DNA from: Halobaculum magnesiiphilum
GTDB lineage: Archaea > Halobacteriota > Halobacteria > Halobacteriales > Haloferacaceae
Reading direction: 5' to 3'
Assembly: GCF_019823105.1 (NCBI RefSeq)
Contig: NZ_CP081958.1
Span: 2,480,001 to 2,544,000 of the forward strand
DNA: 64,000 nucleotides
How positions within the stretch are numbered: position 1 is the stretch's first letter; every line of letters begins with the position of its first letter. Positions 51,628 to 59,774 of this stretch are shown here, in pieces. Made by a program: the position numbers and the translations under genes. The notes below the pieces were generated by a model, which worked only from the letters and a program-made list of their open reading frames with translations, had not been told where the DNA came from and ran no database searches.

Positions 51628-52080
51628 TCAGATGATCGAGCTCCAGATCGGCTCGACGAGGAAGAACAGGGCCTGGTACCCGGCGTACGCGATCACGAGG
51701 GCCGAGGCGACGATCGCGCTGTTGGGTTTGTCCATCTCCAGGTCGTTGCGCGCCTCGACGCGGCGGGACTCGTACTCGAAGAAGTCGGAGATGACCATCC
51801 CGACGACGAGCACGGACAGCACCATCCCCCCGTGCGGTTCGACGATCATGAACGCGAACGACAGCAGGACGAGCAGGCCGTTCACGATCTCGTGGGGGAG
51901 GAACCGGCTCAGCGCCTCGTCGTCGTCCCCCTCGGCGGCGGCCCGCTCGAAGCTCCGCTGTGCGAGCAGCCTGGTGACCACGTTCACGAGCACGACCGCG
52001 AGGATGGCGAACGGCAGCACATCCGCCACGGACTCCAACGCCCCGAGCGGGACGAGGAACTCCAGCGGTGACGGTAACAT
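51628..52080 (-). CDS. Four-TM membrane protein of unknown function
   Basis: A 150-aa protein with four probable TM helices (ADVLPFAILAVVLVNVVTRLL; IVNGLLVLLSFAFMIV; GGMVLSVLVVGMVISDFF; AIVASALVIAYAGYQALFFLV). The loop SRRVEARNDLEMDKPNSA lies between TM3 and TM4. ATG 52080 is preferred over GTG 52098 because a TTCTAATG box lies ~27 bp upstream. Conserved-looking but not assigned to a family here. Confidence 0.6.
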   Translation of the reverse strand: MLPSPLEFLVPLGALESVADVLPFAILAVVLVNVVTRLLAQRSFERAAAEGDDDEALSRFLPHEIVNGLLVLLSFAFMIVEPHGGMVLSVLVVGMVISDFFEYESRRVEARNDLEMDKPNSAIVASALVIAYAGYQALFFLVEPIWSSII

Positions 52081-52144
52081 AGAGGGAAATCGGTCCACGA
52101 CTCATTAGAAGCTTTCCAATCCCGTGCGGGGGGACGCGTCCCCC

Positions 52145-52870
52145 TCAGCGCCGCGTCCGCCGGGGTCGTTCGGAGAGCGGCACCCGGAGGAACGGCACGG
52201 CGCCGTCGACGGCGACGCGGACGTCCGCGTTCGGCTCGACGACGCCGACGGCCTCGCCGTCGACGATCAGGCGCACGTCGCAGTCGTCGCGCTCGACGCG
52301 CAGGACGACCTCGTCGTCGAGCACCCACGTGTCGGCCGTCGTCGCGAACGGCGAGACGGGAACCACCGACAGTCCGGCTCCGGGCGAGAGCACGGAGCCG
52401 CCGGCGGCGCGCGCGTATCCGCTCGACCCCGCCGGCGTCGCGACGACGACGCCGTCCGACCGGACGCGGGCGACCGGCTCGGGGTCGTCGTCCGCGAGGA
52501 CGGCGTACTCGGAGATACGCGCCGGCTCGGCCGTCATCAGCGTGGCGTCCAGCACGGCACGCGCGCGTCGGTCGCCGCCGACGGTCACCGACAGCGTCGC
52601 CCGCGACTCCGTCCGGCCCGCCCCCTCCGCGACGGCCGCGAGCGCGGCTTCGGCGTCGACCCGCGGGATCGAGTGGCGGCCGCCGCCGCCGTCGACCGGC
52701 AGGATCGGCGCCCGCGGGTCGCCGAGCGCCGCCTCGACGAGCGCGCGCTCGCCGAGGGCGACGACCGCGTCCGGGTCGGCGTCGGCGGCGACGACCGCGC
52801 CGCCGGCGGCCTCGACGGCCTCCCGAAGGGTCCCGTCGTCGCCGGCCAGCGCCGCGCGGAAGTCGGTCAT
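52145..52870 (-). CDS. NAD kinase-like protein lacking the GGDG motif
   Basis: A 241-aa protein similar to NAD kinases in its C-terminal half: VVVATPAGSSGYARAAGGSVLSPG corresponds to the TPTGSTAYSLSAGGP block, and VVPVSPFATTADTWV to the following strand. The N-terminal catalytic GGDGT, needed for ATP/NAD phosphoryl transfer, is missing: the equivalent position reads ILPVDGGGGRHSIPRVD. It may bind NAD(H) as a regulator, or use another phosphate donor. ATG 52870 overlaps nothing upstream. Confidence 0.7.
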   Translation of the reverse strand: MTDFRAALAGDDGTLREAVEAAGGAVVAADADPDAVVALGERALVEAALGDPRAPILPVDGGGGRHSIPRVDAEAALAAVAEGAGRTESRATLSVTVGGDRRARAVLDATLMTAEPARISEYAVLADDDPEPVARVRSDGVVVATPAGSSGYARAAGGSVLSPGAGLSVVPVSPFATTADTWVLDDEVVLRVERDDCDVRLIVDGEAVGVVEPNADVRVAVDGAVPFLRVPLSERPRRTRR

Positions 52871-52925
52871 GGTGTCGGGGGTAGTTCGGGTGTGGACTTA
52901 ACCGACGGGGTATCCCCGCGGCGGG

Positions 52926-54272
52926 TCACCCGACGACGTTCCCGTCGTCGTCGTAGGGCCAGTCGCCGATCACCTTCATTCCGGTCGCCTTGTCCTCCGC
53001 CTCCAGTGCGGCGGCGATCTCGCTCGGATCGCGGCGCGCGATTTCGGTGTCGGCATCCGCGAGATCGGCGACGAGCGCGGTCAGCAGGATCGCCTGCTCG
53101 CGGAGGTTCCGGCTCTCCAGCTTCTCCAGCGTGTCCGCCTCGGTGTGGCCCCATCCCCGGCCGCTCCCCTCGGTCTCGCCGGCGACCATGTAGCCCGGGA
53201 CGCCGTGGATCACGAACGGCCAGTGGTCGCTGTGGGGGACCAGCTCCTCGCTGGTCGAGATCGGGTGATCGAACCGGTCGGCGAGGCGGTCGGCCGCCGC
53301 GGCGAGGTCGTCGAACCCGTGGGTCGACAGCGACAGCGTCCGGCCGAAGACGTTGGAGTCGACGTTGACGATCGCAGCGATGGCGTCGCGGTCCGCCCGG
53401 TCCGCCTCCACCGACGAGCCGACGAGGCCGACCTCCTCGGCGCCGTAGGCGACGAATCGAACCCGGGTGTCCAGTTCGTCCTCGATCCCGGCGAGCGCGT
53501 TCGCCACCTCGACGATCGTGGCGGTTCCGGCGCCGTTGTCCATCGCGCCCTCGGCGATGTCGTGGGCGTCGACGTGCGAGGAGACCAGGATCTCCTCGTC
53601 GGTGTCGGGGCCTAACTCGGCTATCGCGTTGCCGCTGGTCGCCTCGGGCGTCTCGCAGTCGACCGCGACGGTGACGGAGTCGCCCTCGGCTCGGCGCGCG
53701 AGGCGCGCGCCGACCTCCGAACTCACGCCGACCGCGGGGATCTGCCCGATCGGGTCGTCGTCGGTGCCGACGGAGCCTGTCGGCGGGAGACACCCCTCCA
53801 CGTGGTTGCGGAAGACGAACGCCGCGGCGCCGTGCTCGACCGCGTAGTAGTACTTCTCGCGGCGGTGGATGAAGCGGTCGACGTCGTCGGGCGTGTCCGA
53901 GGACACCATCACGACGTTGCCGTCCACGTCTCCCTCCTCGAAGTCCGACGGGAGGCCGTAGCCGAGGTCGACGAGCTCGGCGGTCGCCTCGCCCGCCGGG
54001 GAGCGCGGCAGCGCGATGCAGCGCTCGTCGCGCCCGGCGGCGCGGAGGCCCGAGTCGCCGCGCTCCCACCCCTGCAGGTCGAACTCGTCGATCCGGGCGT
54101 CGCGACAGCCGGCGTCCGCGAGGGCGTCGCATACGAGTTCGAGCCCCTCGCGCTCGCCGGATTGGCCCGCCATCCGGTTGCCCACGTCGACGAGGTCCTC
54201 CAGCAGGTTCCACCCGGCGTCGCTCGTGAACGCGTCGCCGATCCAGTCCGTCCGCTCGCTGAGGTCTGTCAC
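52926..54272 (-). CDS. M28-family zinc aminopeptidase
   Basis: A 448-aa peptidase. Zinc ligands of the M28 fold appear in order: SSHVDAHDIAEGAMDNGAG (His and bridging Asp), AYGAEEVGLVGS (catalytic Glu), NVDSNVFG (Asp) and a late GWGHTEADT His. A PA-like domain (~110-215) is inserted, as in many M28 enzymes. The start is GTG 54272; a TTG 27 bp further upstream is less likely. No Tat or Sec signal was seen, so cytoplasmic peptide degradation is the likely role. Confidence 0.85.
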   Translation of the reverse strand: MTDLSERTDWIGDAFTSDAGWNLLEDLVDVGNRMAGQSGEREGLELVCDALADAGCRDARIDEFDLQGWERGDSGLRAAGRDERCIALPRSPAGEATAELVDLGYGLPSDFEEGDVDGNVVMVSSDTPDDVDRFIHRREKYYYAVEHGAAAFVFRNHVEGCLPPTGSVGTDDDPIGQIPAVGVSSEVGARLARRAEGDSVTVAVDCETPEATSGNAIAELGPDTDEEILVSSHVDAHDIAEGAMDNGAGTATIVEVANALAGIEDELDTRVRFVAYGAEEVGLVGSSVEADRADRDAIAAIVNVDSNVFGRTLSLSTHGFDDLAAAADRLADRFDHPISTSEELVPHSDHWPFVIHGVPGYMVAGETEGSGRGWGHTEADTLEKLESRNLREQAILLTALVADLADADTEIARRDPSEIAAALEAEDKATGMKVIGDWPYDDDGNVVG

Positions 54273-54407
54273 GCTCGTTCCCTCCGCGTGTCCGGGCAAA
54301 GAGGTTCGGAAGCCGGCCGGCCGGGCCGGGAGTCGCGGGTCGTCGGCGGTGCGGTCGGCGAGCGACGACGCGCCTGGACGCCGCCTCCCACGGGCGACGC
54401 GGAGCCG

Positions 54408-55049
54408 TTATCGCGCGACGCGGACGAACTCGTAGGCGTACACCCAGTTGAGCAGCACGTAGGTGACGACGCCGAGCGTCAGCGAGACGATCCACGTGCC
54501 CGCGGCGACCCGGCCAACGCGCCTGTGGGGCGTCTCCGTGCGCAGTTCCTCGGGGGTGTGGGTCCACCCGAGCACGATCGCGTACAGGACGACGGGGACG
54601 GTCACCACCGACAGCAGGATGTGGATCGCGAGCATCGCGAGGTACGCGACCTCGACGGCGCCCGCGTACGCGCCGAGGAACGCGGTTTCCCGGATGACGA
54701 TGTGTTTCTCTCCCGGGCCGCCGCCGACCCGCGCGAGGTACATGACGAGAAACACCATGATGAGGCCGAAGGCGGTGCTCATCGCGGCGGCGTGCTTGCG
54801 CACCTCGCCCGCGCGGATCCAGCGCCACCCGAGCACGAGCAGCACGGTCGTCACGGCGTTGACCGCCGCGATCGCGTGGCTCAGGATGTTCACCTCCCCT
54901 TGCGTGAGCGACGGGAACACGGAGTCGGGGACGACGCCCGCGAACGTGCCGATGACGAGCGCGTAGCCGACGACCGACACCACCGCGACCGTCGCGCGCG
55001 GGTACTCCTTCACGGTGCCGAGCGGGCCGCTCGCGTCCGCTGTTTCCAT
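54408..55049 (-). CDS. DUF420 membrane protein
   Basis: A 213-aa protein with six TM helices of the DUF420 family (LSHAIAAVNAVTTVLLVLGW, RKHAAAMSTAFGLIMVFLVMYL, HILLSVVTVPVVLYAIVLGW, HRRVGRVAAGTWIVSLTLGVVTYVLL). The conserved histidines in HAIAAVN, RKHAAAM, IHILL and PHRRVG match the family. DUF420 proteins are linked to heme-copper oxidase assembly, but no oxidase genes are adjacent. ATG 55049 was used. Confidence 0.85.
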   Translation of the reverse strand: METADASGPLGTVKEYPRATVAVVSVVGYALVIGTFAGVVPDSVFPSLTQGEVNILSHAIAAVNAVTTVLLVLGWRWIRAGEVRKHAAAMSTAFGLIMVFLVMYLARVGGGPGEKHIVIRETAFLGAYAGAVEVAYLAMLAIHILLSVVTVPVVLYAIVLGWTHTPEELRTETPHRRVGRVAAGTWIVSLTLGVVTYVLLNWVYAYEFVRVAR

Positions 55050-55243
55050 TGGCCGCGGTTGGGTCGGCACCGACTTGCGTCTTCGGGTTCGGGTCGCCGA
55101 CGCGGGCCGGTCGTCGCGACGGCGGCCGCGATCCCGTCTCCGGCAACCGTGATCCCGTCTCCGAGGACCGTGACCACGCCCCAGGCGATCGCGAACCCGA
55201 TTCCGGCGAAAGGCCTACACGCGCCGGCGCGGACTCGACTCCT

Positions 55244-56023
55244 GTGTCCCCCGCTCCTCCGATCTCGTCGCCCGCCCTCCCCTCCCCGCTGCCGGCGACG
55301 CTTTCGTGGGCGGCCGACTGGTGGGAGCTGTGGGCGCTCATCGCGGCCGGCTTCCTCGGGGTTCGCCTCGCGCCCGTGTTGGTCTCGCGCACCGAGCGAC
55401 CGGACGCGCTCCCCGACGAGGTCGCCCGCGCGGTCGGACGCGCCGGCGTCCCCGCCGACCGGGTCGGCGTCCTCCGACGCGACGGACGGGTGGTCGCGTA
55501 CGCCGCCGGGTTGACCGCCGGGCACGGCCGGGTGTTCGTCTCGACGGGCCTCCTGCGCGAGCTCGATCCCGAGGGCGTCGCGGCGGTCGTCCGCCACGAG
55601 CACGCCCACCTCGCCCGGGGGCACGTTCCGATCCGGGTCGGCATCCCCTGCGCGTACGCGGTCGCGTGGGCCGTCGACGCGACGCTGTTCGGGCAGGCGG
55701 GGCTCGTCGCCGGCGCGGCGCTGGCGATCCCGCTGGCGTACCTCTCCGTGCGAGTGGCGCGTTGGACCGAGTACGACGCCGACGCGGTCGCCGCCCGCGG
55801 GACTGGCGACGACTACCGGGAGGCGCTCGCCCGGCTCGCGGCCGGCGGCCACCTCGGCCGACACGCGCCGGCCGGCGGGCGGCTCCGGCGGCTGCTCGCG
55901 TCGCTGTCGATGCATCCGCCGCTGGGCGAGCGGCTCGATCGCCTGGACGACAGGGGGGGTACCCGGGCGGACGCCCGGATCCCGGCCGGCCCGACGACGC
56001 GCGCGACCCGCGGCGACGACTAG
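55244..56023 (+). CDS. M48-family (HtpX-like) membrane zinc metallopeptidase
   Basis: A 259-aa protein with the zinc motif VVRHEHAHLARGHVP (HExxH), two TM segments (WWELWALIAAGFLGVRLAPVLV and AVDATLFGQAGLVAGAALAIPLAYL) and third-ligand Glu in RWTEYDADAVAARG. It is probably a membrane quality-control protease. The start is GTG 55244 (VSPAPPISS); earlier in-frame codons are Arg/Asp-Pro-rich and overlap the divergent DUF420 start. The C-terminus is Arg/Gly-rich. Confidence 0.8.
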   Translation: MSPAPPISSPALPSPLPATLSWAADWWELWALIAAGFLGVRLAPVLVSRTERPDALPDEVARAVGRAGVPADRVGVLRRDGRVVAYAAGLTAGHGRVFVSTGLLRELDPEGVAAVVRHEHAHLARGHVPIRVGIPCAYAVAWAVDATLFGQAGLVAGAALAIPLAYLSVRVARWTEYDADAVAARGTGDDYREALARLAAGGHLGRHAPAGGRLRRLLASLSMHPPLGERLDRLDDRGGTRADARIPAGPTTRATRGDD

Positions 56024-56046
56024 TCGCCGGCGTCTCGCGACCGCGT

Positions 56047-56072
56047 TTCCTCTCCTCTCCTCTCCTCTCCTC
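56047..56072 (+). terminator. Polypyrimidine tract between convergent genes
   Basis: Five tandem TCTCC units follow the M48 stop by ~25 bp and precede the egsA stop. A U/C-rich tract here suits termination of the plus-strand transcript. No hairpin is evident. Confidence 0.4.
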
Positions 56073-56094
56073 GCTCTCGCTCGACTGCCGAACC

Positions 56095-57141
56095 TCAGAT
56101 GACGCCCGTGAACGACGCGACCTCGATGGCGGCGTCCTCGTTGACGCCGTCGCCGAGGATCGTGTAGCGGTCGCGGATGGTGTGTGCCGTGGTCAGCGCC
56201 TCGATCACGGTCTCGTCGTCGATGCCGAGCTCGGCCGCGGTCGTCGGCGCGCCGATCGCCTCCAGGGCGTCGCGGATGGCGCGCCACTGGCCGTTCTCGC
56301 CGGTGTGGAGGAACTCCGTGAGGATGGAGCCGACGCCGACCTGATGGCCGTGCAGCGCCGGCGACTCGGCGATCCGGTCCAGTTGGTGGGAGAACAGGTG
56401 TTCGGCCCCCGACGCCGGACGCGAGGACCCCGCGATCGACATGGCGACGCCCGAGGAGACCAGCGCCTTCGAGACGATCCACGACGACTCCTCGAGCCCC
56501 TGTTTGATCGAGTCGGCGTTGTCGACGAGCATCTCGGCGGTCATCTCCGAGAGCGCGCCCGCGTACTCGCTGTACTCGACGTTCTTCAGCCGGCGCGCGA
56601 GGCGCCAGTCCTTGACGGCGGTGTAGTTGGAGATGATGTCGGCGCAGCCGGCGGTCGTGAGGTCCCACGGCGCGTTCGCCATGATCTCGGTGTCGGCGAT
56701 AACCGCCAGCGGCGGGTCGGCCGCGACCGAGTGGCGCGTGTCGCCCTCGGGGATCGACGAGCGCCCGGAGACGATACCGTCGTGGCTCGCGGCCGTCGGC
56801 ACCGAGACGAACCCGACCCCGAGCTCGTCGGCGGCCATCTTGGCGAGGTCGATCGGCTTGCCGCCGCCGAGCGCGACGAGGAACGTCGCCCCGGCGTCCT
56901 CGGCGGCCTCGACGATCTCCGCGACCGCGCCGAAGCTCGCCGAGTCCACCGTGACGGTCTCGGCGCCGTCGAACTGTGCCCGCAGGCGGTCGCCCGCGAG
57001 ATCGTTCGGGCTCGGCGAGGTGACCAGCAGGGGCGACCCGGCCAGCGACAGCTCCGCGACGGCGGTCCCGACGTCGTCGAGCACGCCGTGTCCGACGAGG
57101 ACGTTCCGTGGGAGCTTGATCCACGTCGACTTCGCGAACAT
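56095..57141 (-). CDS. egsA: sn-glycerol-1-phosphate dehydrogenase
   Basis: This 348-aa enzyme makes the archaeal lipid backbone sn-glycerol-1-phosphate from dihydroxyacetone phosphate with NAD(P)H and Zn. Motifs are VALGGGKPIDLAKMAAD, FVSVPTAASHDGIVSGRSS, SGAEHLFSHQLDRI and ALHGHQVGVGSI (metal-binding Asp and His residues). It is a marker of archaeal membranes. ATG 57141 is preceded by a CCCTTTACACC stretch 25-34 bp upstream. The 57142-57408 gap upstream holds nothing else recognisable. Confidence 0.95.
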   Translation of the reverse strand: MFAKSTWIKLPRNVLVGHGVLDDVGTAVAELSLAGSPLLVTSPSPNDLAGDRLRAQFDGAETVTVDSASFGAVAEIVEAAEDAGATFLVALGGGKPIDLAKMAADELGVGFVSVPTAASHDGIVSGRSSIPEGDTRHSVAADPPLAVIADTEIMANAPWDLTTAGCADIISNYTAVKDWRLARRLKNVEYSEYAGALSEMTAEMLVDNADSIKQGLEESSWIVSKALVSSGVAMSIAGSSRPASGAEHLFSHQLDRIAESPALHGHQVGVGSILTEFLHTGENGQWRAIRDALEAIGAPTTAAELGIDDETVIEALTTAHTIRDRYTILGDGVNEDAAIEVASFTGVI

Positions 57142-57408
57142 GACCGGTGGTTCCGCGTGGGGGTGTAAAGGGGTTGCCGTGTCGCCGGGATTCGGCGACC
57201 GTCGACGCCACGAGCGACCGTCACGGGACGAGGGTTTATCGCCGATGACGGGGCCAGCGTCGCCGATGCGGTGACGAGCGACCCGGCGCGCCAGCGGGTG
57301 TGCGACCACGCGCGTCGGGGCGACCCGGTCGCCTGTCCGCCCCTATCCCACGCAGCGACGGCGCTGGCCCCCGCGTCACTAGTATCACGTCACACTACTC
57401 GCGACACG

Positions 57409-58095
57409 TCACACCAGCGGGCCGAGCGTGCGCGCCGCATCGAGCAGGAACGCGGCGCCGAACCCCGCCAACAGCAGCGCCGATAGCGCGGCGACCGCGG
57501 GCGCGAGCGACTCGACGCGCCGTTTCGCCGCGACGAGCGCGCCCGGGAAGCCGGTCACCCACAGGCCGATGCCGCCGAAGAAGCCGACGATCAGCGCGGG
57601 GCTCCCCGTCTCGACGACGAGCGTTCCCGCCAGCTCGCTCACCTCGGCGGCGCCGAACACGTCGATCTCCCCGGGTTCGAGCAGTCCGACGCCGACGGTG
57701 AGCCAGAACAGCACCTGGTAGGGGTTCGCCAGCGCCAGCGCCAGCGCCTTCCGGAACCCCGCCGACTCCTCGTCCACCAAGTCGGTGTCGACGTTGAGGA
57801 AGGAGCCGCCGATCTCGCGGGCCGCGCCGTAGGCGTAATACAGCATGAGGACGCCGCCGACGCCGACCATCGCCCCACGGAGGAGCGGCGCGTCGTTCAG
57901 AAACCCGACGACGCCGACGAGCGACAGCACCAGGAAGATCGCGTCCGCGGTCGCCGCACCGAGGCCGGCACGCACGCCGGCGGTCCACCCGCGGAGCACG
58001 CTCTCCTCGGCGATGACGGCGTTCATCGGTCCCGGCGGCGCGGCCAACGCGAGGCCGAACACGACGCCGGCGGCCAGCGAGGCGACGACTGTCAC
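57409..58095 (-). CDS. LysE-family translocator
   Basis: A 228-aa membrane protein with six TM helices typical of LysE/RhtB exporters. The signature GLALAAPPGPMNAVIAEESVLRGW is near residue 15, and GFRKALALALANPYQVLFWLTVG is the fourth block. It exports amino acids or related small molecules; substrate unknown. The start is GTG 58095. It ends ~76 bp before the GDT1-family gene on the same strand. Confidence 0.83.
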   Translation of the reverse strand: MTVVASLAAGVVFGLALAAPPGPMNAVIAEESVLRGWTAGVRAGLGAATADAIFLVLSLVGVVGFLNDAPLLRGAMVGVGGVLMLYYAYGAAREIGGSFLNVDTDLVDEESAGFRKALALALANPYQVLFWLTVGVGLLEPGEIDVFGAAEVSELAGTLVVETGSPALIVGFFGGIGLWVTGFPGALVAAKRRVESLAPAVAALSALLLAGFGAAFLLDAARTLGPLV

Positions 58096-58170
58096 GTCCG
58101 GTATCGAGGCGCGCTGCCGTGAACAATGCGCCGGTTCGTGCTCGCCCCGTCTCGACACGCTCCGACCGCG

Positions 58171-58872
58171 CTACACGAGCGCCAGGACGGCCGACGAGAC
58201 GGCACCGACGACCGTCTCCCAGACGGAGAACCCGGTCGCCAGCGCCAACACCGTGTCGAGCCCGAAGAACGCGAATAGCGCGGCGCCCGCGAGGTGCGCC
58301 TTCCGCACGTCGAAGCGGTGGCTGAACCGGTGGAACAGGTACGCGTTCGCGAGGCTCACCGGGATGATGACGGCCATCTCGCCCACCCAGATGGCCGGAG
58401 CGGCGCCGTACTGCGCGGCGAGGCTGATCGTCACCAGCTGCGTTTTGTCGCCGAACTCGCCGGCGGCCATCATCGAGAAGATGGAGAGGAAGCTTCCGAG
58501 CCGCCCGGATATCTCCCGGCCGAACAGGTTCACCGATCCGTCGACTCCGGGCAACACCTCCCCGCCGTCGGTCTCGACGGCGTGTACGCCGGCGTCGGCA
58601 CCGGGCGCAGACCGGAACAGCAACACGGCGAACACGAGGAACATCGCGGCCGTGAACGCGTCCAGCATCGCTCCCGACAGCATCGACTGGAGCGCGGCGC
58701 CGAACCCGATCTCCAGCGCCGTCCAGCCGGCGAACGCCGTCCCCGCGGCGCCGACGACGATCGCCGGGCGGTACCGCGTCGACAGCCCGGCGATGATGAA
58801 CTGCACCTTCTCGCCGGGGAGCACCGCCAGCTGCGCGACGGCCGCGACGACGACGATCTCCCAGAAACTCAC
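58171..58872 (-). CDS. TMEM165/GDT1-family (UPF0016) cation transporter
   Basis: A 233-aa six-to-seven-TM protein. The second family motif is intact (MMAAGEFGDKTQLVTISLAAQ). The first is altered: LAVLPGEKVQFIIAGLSTRY where most members have E-x-G-D-K-[ST]. The family exchanges Ca2+/Mn2+ for protons. Its GTG start overlaps the stop of the DtxR/MntR-type regulator by 4 bp. This supports a manganese-handling role, for example Mn export under regulator control. Confidence 0.85.
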   Translation of the reverse strand: MSFWEIVVVAAVAQLAVLPGEKVQFIIAGLSTRYRPAIVVGAAGTAFAGWTALEIGFGAALQSMLSGAMLDAFTAAMFLVFAVLLFRSAPGADAGVHAVETDGGEVLPGVDGSVNLFGREISGRLGSFLSIFSMMAAGEFGDKTQLVTISLAAQYGAAPAIWVGEMAVIIPVSLANAYLFHRFSHRFDVRKAHLAGAALFAFFGLDTVLALATGFSVWETVVGAVSSAVLALV

Positions 58873-59618
58873 GCCCCGCCCACCCCCGCGTCGGTCGCGG
58901 CGGTGCCGTTCACCTCCTCGACCGGGCGGACACGGACTGCGGCGGCGATCGTCTCGGGGAGGCTCTGTTCGCGGTCGTCGCCGTCATCACCCGTGTCGCC
59001 GCCGTGCGACTCTCCGACGGGCTCGACGGCGACCGTCACCATCCCGAACGGCGCGATATCGACCACCTCGACGGTCGTTCCGGGGGTTATCCCCGCGCGG
59101 TCGAGGTACTCCAACTCCTCGTCGTCGCGGTCGCTGACGCGTGCGATGACGACCCGCTCGCCGACGGCGACCTCGGTGAGCGGGCGGGCGTCGTCGTCGG
59201 CCGGCGGCTCGAGATCCGCACCCGGGATCGGGTCGCCGTGCGGGTCGACGGCGGGGTCGCCCAGCGCCGCGGCGACGCGACGCTCGAACTCCTCGCTGAT
59301 GTGGTGTTCGAGCGCGTCGGCCTCCTCGTGGACCTCGCTCCACGAGTAGTCGAGGTGCTCCGCGAGATACGCCTCCAGCAGGCGGTGGTGCCGCAGCACC
59401 TCCAGCGCGACGGTCCGCCCCTCCTCGGTCAGCTCAGTCCCCTTGTACTTCTCGCGTTCGACGAGCCCGCGCTCCTCCAGCGTCTCCAGCATGCTCGTCA
59501 CCGTCGGCGGCGTCTTCCCGACGCGCTCGGCGATCGCCGAGGTCGACACGGGCGGCCCGTTTTCGGTCTGGAGCACGTAGATGGCCTTCAGATAGTCCTC
59601 CATCACGTCGCTCAACAT
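58869..59618 (-). CDS. DtxR/MntR-family metal-dependent transcriptional regulator
   Basis: A 249-aa regulator. The N-terminal winged helix is MLSDVMEDYLKAIYVLQ ... SAIAERVGKTPPTVTSMLETLEERGLV. The dimerisation/metal domain has the family residues in RHHRLLEAYLAEHLDYSWSEVHEEADALEHHIS. The C-terminal FeoA/SH3-like domain (~160-225) is present, split by an acidic segment. A palindrome TTAGAC-GT-GTCTAA (59631-59644) between its TATA box and start predicts autoregulation. It is co-operonic with the GDT1 transporter by 4-bp overlap, which points to Mn or Fe control. Confidence 0.88.
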   Translation of the reverse strand: MLSDVMEDYLKAIYVLQTENGPPVSTSAIAERVGKTPPTVTSMLETLEERGLVEREKYKGTELTEEGRTVALEVLRHHRLLEAYLAEHLDYSWSEVHEEADALEHHISEEFERRVAAALGDPAVDPHGDPIPGADLEPPADDDARPLTEVAVGERVVIARVSDRDDEELEYLDRAGITPGTTVEVVDIAPFGMVTVAVEPVGESHGGDTGDDGDDREQSLPETIAAAVRVRPVEEVNGTAATDAGVGGA

Positions 59619-59630
59619 CGGTTGCGGAAA

Positions 59631-59644
59631 TTAGACGTGTCTAA
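59631..59644. promoter_or_regulatory. Palindromic operator of the DtxR/MntR-type regulator
   Basis: Perfect 14-bp palindrome, two TTAGAC half-sites around GT. It lies between the TATA box (GATATATG, 59647-59654) and ATG 59618, so a bound dimer would block initiation. The TTAG...CTAA arms resemble DtxR-family boxes. Confidence 0.7.
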
Positions 59645-59646
59645 CT

Positions 59647-59654
59647 GATATATG
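59647..59654 (-). promoter_or_regulatory. TATA box of the DtxR/MntR-type regulator operon
   Basis: CATATATC on the minus strand, 29-36 bp upstream of ATG 59618. Confidence 0.65.
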
Positions 59655-59774
59655 CTGTGGCTCGAATACACGGGACGGCGGCCGACGGCCGGCGGTCGGT
59701 TGTCGGCGGCAGCCGGCGGTAGACGACCGGCGTCCTGCGGATCGGTGGATATCCGGCGACCGTCGATTTCCCGG

